Below, piece by piece: positions 6,898-10,633 of a stretch of 10,633 nucleotides of DNA. The translations under genes and the position numbers were made by a program. Position 1 is the stretch's first letter. Each line of letters opens with the position of its first letter. The stretch spans positions 1 through 10,633 of the forward strand of contig JAHZAR010000007.1 of NCBI GenBank assembly GCA_019423835.1. The letters run 5' to 3'. The stretch comes from Clostridiales bacterium. GTDB taxonomy: Bacteria > Bacillota > Clostridia > Lachnospirales > Lachnospiraceae. The notes beneath the pieces were generated by a model. That model was not told where the DNA came from. It saw only the letters and a list, made by a program, of their open reading frames with translations, and did no database searches.

Positions 6898-7207
6898 GTT
6901 CCCCCTTCCTTGCGTCTGCCGCCTGCTCTTCAGACAGTTCCAAGGGCATCTCCTGCCTGTACTGCTGTCTGAACTACTATATGCAGATTTTCCCACAGAC
7001 ATGCCGCCCACCCTTGAGCTGGGCGGTCTGCTTTTCTTTTGTAGGAAGATCCGCTCACGAAAAACACCTCTGTTTTCTGAAGAATCTGCCAGGAAAGAAA
7101 CGAAACGGCACGTTCCCAGCGGACAGGTGCCTATCCATAGCGGAATGTTTTTGCTCCGCAGGGATCAGCATTCTTTGCTTTAACGCAGCAGGGCTTTCCT
7201 GCAGAGT
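6898..7207 (-). other. Long structured 5' leader of glpP
   Basis: No gene was found in this stretch. Read on the minus strand it is the region between an attenuator and the glpP start. It holds two clear inverted repeats: CCGCCCA/TGGGCGG (7004-7010 and 7020-7026, extended by CAGA/TCTG at 6996-6999 and 7027-7030), and TTCAGACAG/CTGTCTGAA (6929-6937 and 6965-6973), the latter ending 31 bases before the start codon. No known riboswitch consensus was recognised. A weakly supported alternative is that the first hairpin terminates plus-strand transcription, since CTTTTCTTTT follows it there. Confidence 0.45.
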
Positions 7208-7265
7208 AAAAAAGAGCGGGTTTAAAAACGGCATTTCTGCCGTTATTTAACCTGCTCCGCTCTCC
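7208..7265 (-). terminator. Leader terminator (attenuator) ahead of glpP
   Basis: On the minus strand, AGAGCGG (7257-7263) pairs with CCGCTCT (7213-7219), then GGTT-rich arms continue into AACGGCA/TGCCGTT closed by a GAAA tetraloop (7234-7237). Six T residues follow (7208-7213, the last base shared with the stem). This is the strongest hairpin-plus-T-run in the window. Its upstream edge carries GGAGAG (7260-7265). It starts about 10 bases after the predicted transcription start, so it lies in a short leader, as expected for GlpP-type antitermination. It cannot be excluded that it ends the upstream AhpF-like transcript. Confidence 0.8.
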
Positions 7266-7278
7266 TGGTTCTTCTTTT

Positions 7279-7317
7279 ATTATAAATCATCCTAACACAA
7301 TATACAATTTAAGTCAA
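7279..7317 (-). promoter_or_regulatory. Sigma-A-type promoter(s) for glpP
   Basis: Two overlapping minus-strand promoters fit. One has TTGTAT (7302-7307), a 17-bp spacer and a perfect TATAAT (7279-7284). The other has TTGACT (7312-7317), a 17-bp spacer and an extended -10, TG-T-TAGGAT (-10 at 7289-7294). The surrounding DNA is AT-rich (about 7275-7400), unlike the flanking genes. The predicted start near 7272 falls just before the attenuator. Confidence 0.75.
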
Positions 7318-7411
7318 TATATCGTTATTTTATTATCATTTTTGCACAAAATACTTTCTTATCTGCCGTTCTTCTGCTCTGTCCCTCCAATTTTATGAAT
7401 TTCTATTTTAT

Positions 7412-7430
7412 CCCTGCTACCGGAGCAGGG
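7412..7430 (-). other. Hairpin over the stop codon of the AhpF-like gene
   Basis: CCCTGCT (7412-7418) and AGCAGGG (7424-7430) are a perfect 7-bp inverted repeat with a 5-base loop that spans the stop codon. On the minus strand it is followed by GATAAAATAG, not a T-run, so it is at best a weak terminator or 3'-end structure. Confidence 0.45.
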
Positions 7431-8079
7431 ACAAAAGCTCTTCCAGGCTCTTTTCCCCCATATACATGGCTTCCCCAATCAGAATGGCAGGCACTCTCGA
7501 AAGCTTGTACTTTTCCACTAAGTCCGGATACAGTCTTGCATCCACCATCGTACACTCCACATGGGGGCTCAAAAGGGCCAGCGTCTGTCCTGCTGTCACA
7601 ACACTCTGGCAGTGATGACAGGAAAGGGACACAAATACGCGGATGATATTTTTCTTTTTGAGCTTTCCGATTTTTTTAATCAGCTTCTGATCCAGCTCCT
7701 TTTCAGGTCCCCCCGCATTGAGGACGGCTGACACAAAGGAGTTAATCTCTTTTCCCCCCGGAACTCCCAGAAAGGCCACTCCCAGGTAGCCGTTTTCCCC
7801 AAACAGCCCTGTGGCCGGAAGGTGCTCTGTGTCCAGCACCGCATCCGCTTCACTGTCTTCCCCCCGTTCCAGCAGACACAGTTCCAGACACGGGCTCAGC
7901 TGTGCCACTGCTTTTAAAAAGGCTCCCATCTCCACGCTGGCCGGCTGTTCCGGATCAAGCACCGCCTTCAGGCAGACCGGGCGTACCAGCCTCTCAAAAA
8001 TTATCTTCAGATTCTTTTTCAGCTCCTCGTCCACCAGGCTGCTCTCATTTGGAATTTTCGCTTCCAGACTCTGACTCAT
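7417..8079 (-). CDS. Stand-alone AhpF N-terminal-domain-like disulfide oxidoreductase
   Basis: A 220-residue protein made of two thioredoxin-like folds. The first half (about 20-125) lacks a C-x2-C. The second carries the redox centre SLSCHHCQSVV (151-161; Cys154 and Cys157) and the cis-proline segment VPAIL (197-201). This matches the N-terminal domain of AhpF (motif CHNC), which passes electrons to the peroxiredoxin AhpC. The FAD/NADH reductase half of AhpF is missing, and no ahpC is in view. It should act in cytosolic thiol-disulfide exchange, but its reductase and target are unknown. I chose the ATG at 8077-8079 (AAGGGAGA upstream, 8085-8096 region) over a TTG 11 codons earlier. It has its own promoter and faces away from the Cys-repeat peptide gene. 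Confidence 0.82.
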   Translation of the reverse strand: MSQSLEAKIPNESSLVDEELKKNLKIIFERLVRPVCLKAVLDPEQPASVEMGAFLKAVAQLSPCLELCLLERGEDSEADAVLDTEHLPATGLFGENGYLGVAFLGVPGGKEINSFVSAVLNAGGPEKELDQKLIKKIGKLKKKNIIRVFVSLSCHHCQSVVTAGQTLALLSPHVECTMVDARLYPDLVEKYKLSRVPAILIGEAMYMGEKSLEELLSLLR

Positions 8080-8230
8080 ATACTGATTTCTCCCTTCTGA
8101 CTTTCTGCGCAATCACCCTCTTGGGGGATATTTTCTGTATCCCTGGCGCGCCCCTGTCCTGCCTGCTCTGTGCTTTGCCCCGGCCCCTCCTCTTTTGCCG
8201 CTCTGATTTCCGGGTCTTTCATCTGGCTCT

Positions 8231-8259
8231 ATTATACGGAAAGTATAGAGAAAAAGCAA
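8231..8259 (-). promoter_or_regulatory. Promoter for the AhpF-like gene
   Basis: On the minus strand TTGCTT (8254-8259), a 17-bp spacer and a perfect TATAAT (8231-8236) form a good sigma-A promoter. The predicted start near 8224 leaves a leader of about 145 bases with one small stem, GGGATA/TATCCC, near 8126-8145. No consensus operator was recognised. Confidence 0.7.
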
Positions 8260-8321
8260 CTGTTCTCTCCTTAAATAGCAGACGAATACTGGAGATTTTG
8301 TATCCATTTTTCAAAAGTCTG

Positions 8322-8340
8322 TACAATTTCTTGTAATTGT
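8322..8340. promoter_or_regulatory. Small inverted repeat between divergent promoters
   Basis: ACAATT and AATTGT flank a 6-bp centre between the two divergent promoters of the 363-bp gap 8080-8442. It could be an operator shared by both genes, but a 6-bp AT-rich repeat is easily met by chance. Confidence 0.25.
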
Positions 8341-8382
8341 CAAATTTTGTTTCAAATTCCTTTTATTTGCCGCTGCCTCTCC

Positions 8383-8411
8383 TTGAATTTTTCCCGCCAT
8401 GCGGATATAAT
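8383..8411 (+). promoter_or_regulatory. Promoter for the Cys-repeat peptide gene
   Basis: TTGAAT (8383-8388), a 17-bp spacer and a perfect TATAAT (8406-8411) make a strong sigma-A promoter. The predicted start near 8418 gives a leader of about 25 bases that contains GTGAGGAGG (8425-8433), so transcription and translation signals agree on the start codon at 8443. Confidence 0.82.
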
Positions 8412-8442
8412 ATGCTTATCAAAGTGTGAGGAGGTATCGGAG

Positions 8443-8643
8443 ATGGAGAAAAAGAAACAGACTGGCTGGGCCAACTTAAACGGCATCAGTGACGATGACA
8501 AAACCTGTGGCTTAAACGATATGAACTGTCTGGGAGAGGATGACGATTCCAGCTGCGGACTCAATGATATGAACTGTGTGGATAAAAAAGATGACCTTTC
8601 CTGTTCCCTGAACAACATGAACTGCGAGGACGACAGCCAGTAA
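8443..8643 (+). CDS. Small acidic peptide with three C-x6-C repeats, family not recognised
   Basis: A 66-residue protein with no signal peptide or membrane segment. After a basic start (MEKKKQTGW) it carries three near-identical motifs, CGLNDMNC (22-29), CGLNDMNC (38-45) and CSLNNMNC (54-61), repeated every 16 residues and separated by Asp/Glu/Ser-rich linkers. All six cysteines are in the motifs. The start is firm: a consensus promoter and GAGGAGG precede it, and a terminator follows. I do not recognise the family. Possible roles are a modified-peptide (RiPP) precursor with a repeated core, a metal-binding peptide, or a redox partner of the divergent AhpF-like protein. No radical SAM enzyme, protease or exporter lies in the window, so a RiPP role is open. 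Regular repeats and good signals argue against a chance reading frame. Confidence 0.85.
   Translation: MEKKKQTGWANLNGISDDDKTCGLNDMNCLGEDDDSSCGLNDMNCVDKKDDLSCSLNNMNCEDDSQ
8506..8625 (+). repeat. 48-bp coding repeat, three copies
   Basis: The motif-encoding segments begin at 8506, 8554 and 8602, a 48-bp period. The DNA copies differ at many third positions while the protein motif is nearly unchanged, which suggests selection on the peptide rather than a recent duplication. Confidence 0.85.
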
Positions 8644-8645
8644 CC

Positions 8646-8663
8646 GGTCTGTACCTGCAGACC
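8646..8663 (+). other. Short hairpin after the peptide stop codon
   Basis: GGTCTG (8646-8651) and CAGACC (8658-8663) are perfect inverse copies around 6 bases, two bases past the stop codon. There is no T-run; it may stabilise the 3' end of the short message. Confidence 0.35.
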
Positions 8664-8684
8664 TGACCAGATGGAATCCTCATG

Positions 8685-8733
8685 AGAAAAAAGGAGCCGG
8701 ACTTGCGTGAAGTGTCTGACTCCTTTTTCTTTT
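8685..8733. terminator. Bidirectional terminator between the peptide gene and the formate channel gene
   Basis: AAAAAAGGAG (8687-8696) pairs with CTCCTTTTT (8720-8728), with further imperfect pairing inside. On the plus strand it ends in TTTTTCTTTT after the peptide gene; on the minus strand it ends in TTTTTT after the formate channel gene, whose stop is at 8741-8743. The two convergent genes share it. Confidence 0.8.
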
Positions 8734-8740
8734 CAGATTT

Positions 8741-9565
8741 CTAAGCCTTCCCTTTCTCCCATACATGGCCAAACCACATCAGAATGCCGACGAGCAGTCC
8801 TCCTGCCAGATTTCCCAGTGTGACGGGAACCAGGTTTCCAACGAAAAATCCGTTCCACGTGAGGGAGGAGAGATTCACGCCGGCCTCCGCAGCCTTTGCT
8901 GCATATTCCGGGACAGAGGCGGCAAAAATGCCGGCCGGTATGTAGTACATATTGGCTACACAGTGCTCAAAGCCGCAGATGACGAAGAAGCAGATGGGGA
9001 AAAAGACTCCGGCTACCTTTCCCACCGTATCCTTGGCGCTGAGACTTGCAAGGACAGCCAGACAGACCAGCATGTTGCATAGAATGCCCAGCACAAATGC
9101 ATTGGCAAAGGGCAGGGAAGCTTTGGCAGCAGCCAGCTTCATGGTAAATACAGCCAGCCCTCCGTCTGAGTAATTCATCTGGCCGAACTTTGCACATGCG
9201 AAGGCGATCAGAAGACTTCCAATCAGGTTGCCGATGTAGACCACTGCCCAGTTTTTTATCATACCGGAAATCTTCGCCTGTTTTTCCAGCACGGAAATAC
9301 AAATCAGACAGTTTCCCGTAAAAAGCTCTCCGCCCAGAAGGACAACCAGCGTGAGACCGCCGGGAAACAGCACTCCCAAAACAGTCCGCATAGCTGAGAC
9401 ATCTTCAATGGAATGTCCCGCCGTGTTGGTTGCCGCTGCCCCAAGGGCAATGAAAATACCTGAGAGAATGCCGAGAATAAACATTCTGAACGCCGGCATC
9501 TCTGTCTTTTTTCTTCCAGCCGCGCTGTAATTTTTTACTATCTCTGCTGGTGTAAAAAGATTCAT
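8741..9565 (-). CDS. Formate/nitrite transporter (FNT) family channel, probably formate
   Basis: A 274-residue membrane channel for small monovalent anions, with about six transmembrane segments. Family signatures are GGELFTGNCL (78-87) and the central-histidine segment CGFEHCVANMYYIP (197-210), where His201 corresponds to the pore histidine of FocA. The length fits the family. Formate is the likeliest substrate because fhs, which consumes formate, lies next upstream, but nitrite or hydrosulfide relatives share these motifs, so I give no symbol. The start has GGGAGGAATT (GGAGG at 9575-9579). No clear promoter was found in the gap up to fhs; some transcription may come through from fhs despite the hairpins at 9734-9798. 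A shared terminator ends the gene. Confidence 0.92.
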   Translation of the reverse strand: MNLFTPAEIVKNYSAAGRKKTEMPAFRMFILGILSGIFIALGAAATNTAGHSIEDVSAMRTVLGVLFPGGLTLVVLLGGELFTGNCLICISVLEKQAKISGMIKNWAVVYIGNLIGSLLIAFACAKFGQMNYSDGGLAVFTMKLAAAKASLPFANAFVLGILCNMLVCLAVLASLSAKDTVGKVAGVFFPICFFVICGFEHCVANMYYIPAGIFAASVPEYAAKAAEAGVNLSSLTWNGFFVGNLVPVTLGNLAGGLLVGILMWFGHVWEKGKA

Positions 9566-9733
9566 CTGTTAATTCCTCCCATCGTTTCTTCTGTGTCTTT
9601 ATCCTTCTTCTGAACCCTTTATATGATATCCGGCCTGTAAACCCGGCTCCGGTCCGCCGTACGCCTGCTTTGCCCCAAACCGGTAAACTGCTGTCCTGCT
9701 TTGCCCTCCGTCTTTCCTGCCGGAAGAAAGGGC

Positions 9734-9798
9734 AGTGCCGCAGGGAAGCAGCACGCTCCCCTGCGGCACTTTACATCCTGAACCGCCTGTTCAGGCGG
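9734..9798 (-). terminator. Tandem hairpins downstream of fhs
   Basis: Two inverted repeats follow the fhs stop codon: CCGCCTG-TT-CAGGCGG (9783-9798) and a perfect 12-bp pair, AGTGCCGCAGGG (9734-9745) with CCCTGCGGCACT (9759-9770). Minus-strand sequence after the second is GCCCTTTCTTCC, a poor T-run, so termination may be partial. The rest of the 9566-9812 gap showed no gene. Confidence 0.5.
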
Positions 9799-9812
9799 CG
9801 GTAATCTCTTTT

Positions 9813-10633
9813 TTAGAACAGGCCTGAGATCCTTCCTGTTTCGTCCACATCAATCTTCTCTGCGGCCGGAACCTTGGGAAGTCCGGGCATCGTCATGATA
9901 TCGCCTGTCAGAGCCACAATAAAGCCTGCTCCCGCCGATACCTTCAGGTTTCTCACAGTCACTGTGAAGTCCCTGGGTGCACCCGTCAGCTTCTGGTTGT
10001 CAGAAAAGCTGTACTGAGTCTTTGCCATACAGATCGGGAAAGAGCCAAAGCCCAGCTCTGTGAGCCTCTTCGCCTGCTTTTTGGCGCTGTCTGTCAGAAC
10101 TACTCTGGTACCCCTGTAGACCTTTGTGACAATGGCATTTAATTTCTCTTCAATCGAAAGCTCGTCCCCGTAGCAGTACTGGAAGTGATTCTCCTCCTCG
10201 CAGAGACGCACCACCTCTTTTGCCAGGTCAATGCCGCCGTCGCCGCCCCTGCCCCAGACTTCGGAGAGAGCTACATTGACACCCAGCTCCCTGCACTTGT
10301 CGGCGATCAGCTTTAACTCAGCCTCTGTGTCAAATGGGAAGCGGTTGATGGCAACTACGCACGGAAGGCCGAATACCTTTGTGATATTCTCAACATGCTG
10401 AAGAAGATTCGGAAGTCCCTTCTCAAGGGCCTCGAGATTTTCTGTGTTCAGTTCTGTCTTGGCCACGCCTCCGTGATGCTTCAGCGCTCTCACTGTCGCC
10501 ACAACCACTACCGCTGAAGGCTTCAGCCCTGCCATACGGCACTTAATATCAAGAAATTTCTCAGCGCCCAGATCCGCTCCGAAGCCGGCCTCTGTGATCG
10601 CGTAATCTCCCAGCTTTAATGCCATGCGTGTGG
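9813..10633 (-). CDS. fhs: Formate-tetrahydrofolate ligase, C-terminal half (5' end outside window)
   Basis: About 272 of the usual 556 residues are present. The frame stays open to the right edge (codons for Thr-Arg precede the Met at 10623-10625), so that Met is internal and not a start. The enzyme joins formate to tetrahydrofolate using ATP, giving 10-formyl-THF for one-carbon metabolism or the methyl branch of the Wood-Ljungdahl pathway. Diagnostic segments are EAGFGADLGAEKFLDIKCR near the visible start, the PROSITE-type signature VATVRALKHHGG, the glycine-rich WGRGGDGG, GAGFI followed by GDIMTMPGLP, and the canonical end ETGRISGLF. The gene ends with tandem hairpins and precedes the formate channel gene, which fits formate import or export linked to its use. 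No defect was seen in the visible half. Confidence 0.96.
   Translation of the reverse strand, partial: TRMALKLGDYAITEAGFGADLGAEKFLDIKCRMAGLKPSAVVVVATVRALKHHGGVAKTELNTENLEALEKGLPNLLQHVENITKVFGLPCVVAINRFPFDTEAELKLIADKCRELGVNVALSEVWGRGGDGGIDLAKEVVRLCEEENHFQYCYGDELSIEEKLNAIVTKVYRGTRVVLTDSAKKQAKRLTELGFGSFPICMAKTQYSFSDNQKLTGAPRDFTVTVRNLKVSAGAGFIVALTGDIMTMPGLPKVPAAEKIDVDETGRISGLF

Noticed and set aside
6898..7011. 38-codon N-terminal extension of GlpP
   Set aside because: Extra residues do not resemble the family, the shorter form has a good ribosome binding site, and its 188 residues fit known GlpP length.
6898..7207. Known metabolite riboswitch in the glpP leader
   Set aside because: The stems do not match any conserved riboswitch core that I can recognise by eye.
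8113..8307. Minus-strand 64-codon reading frame upstream of the AhpF-like gene
   Set aside because: It begins upstream of the predicted transcription start near 8224, lacks a ribosome binding site and shows no family features.
8347..8442. Upstream extension of the Cys-repeat peptide
   Set aside because: The promoter (8383-8411) and ribosome binding site lie inside it, so it would not be transcribed in full.

Overview
The window looks like a chromosomal segment of an anaerobic, moderate-GC member of the Clostridia, most likely a Lachnospiraceae-type gut bacterium. The grounds are strong GGAGG-type ribosome binding sites, sigma-A-like promoters, a GlpP antiterminator (a Firmicutes regulator), a three-protein glycerol-3-phosphate oxidation module ending in a DUF1667 protein, and a formate transporter beside formate-tetrahydrofolate ligase. 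No mobile element, rRNA or tRNA was seen. Assignment to a genus is not possible from sequence reading alone.

All genes but one lie on the minus strand, so transcription runs from high to low coordinates. From the right: the 3' half of fhs (9813-10633), an FNT-family formate channel (8741-9565), a short plus-strand gene for a peptide with three C-x6-C repeats (8443-8643), and a divergently transcribed stand-alone protein resembling the N-terminal domain of AhpF (7417-8079). Then comes a glycerol block: glpP (6331-6897), a TetR-family regulator (5717-6316), glpK (4125-5621), glpF (3234-3947), a GlpA-like flavoprotein with a [2Fe-2S] domain (1348-2787), a second FAD/NAD(P)-type flavoprotein (69-1334) and the start of a DUF1667 gene (1-64).

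The glycerol block reads as one pathway. GlpF admits glycerol, GlpK phosphorylates it, and the three-protein module probably oxidises glycerol-3-phosphate to dihydroxyacetone phosphate. Two regulators are encoded with it. A GlpP-type antiterminator would act on RNA, and terminator-like hairpins lie before glpP, between glpK and glpF, and between glpF and the GlpA-like gene. Each is preceded by the hexamer GGAGAG, which suggests repeated checkpoints under one antiterminator. The TetR protein is a candidate to bind a 27-bp inverted repeat just before glpK.

The least explained items are the C-x6-C repeat peptide beside the AhpF-like protein, a 65-bp tandem repeat with an inverted end just after glpF, and the three GGAGAG hairpins. 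The right end (formate channel plus Fhs) points to one-carbon metabolism and appears to be a separate unit.
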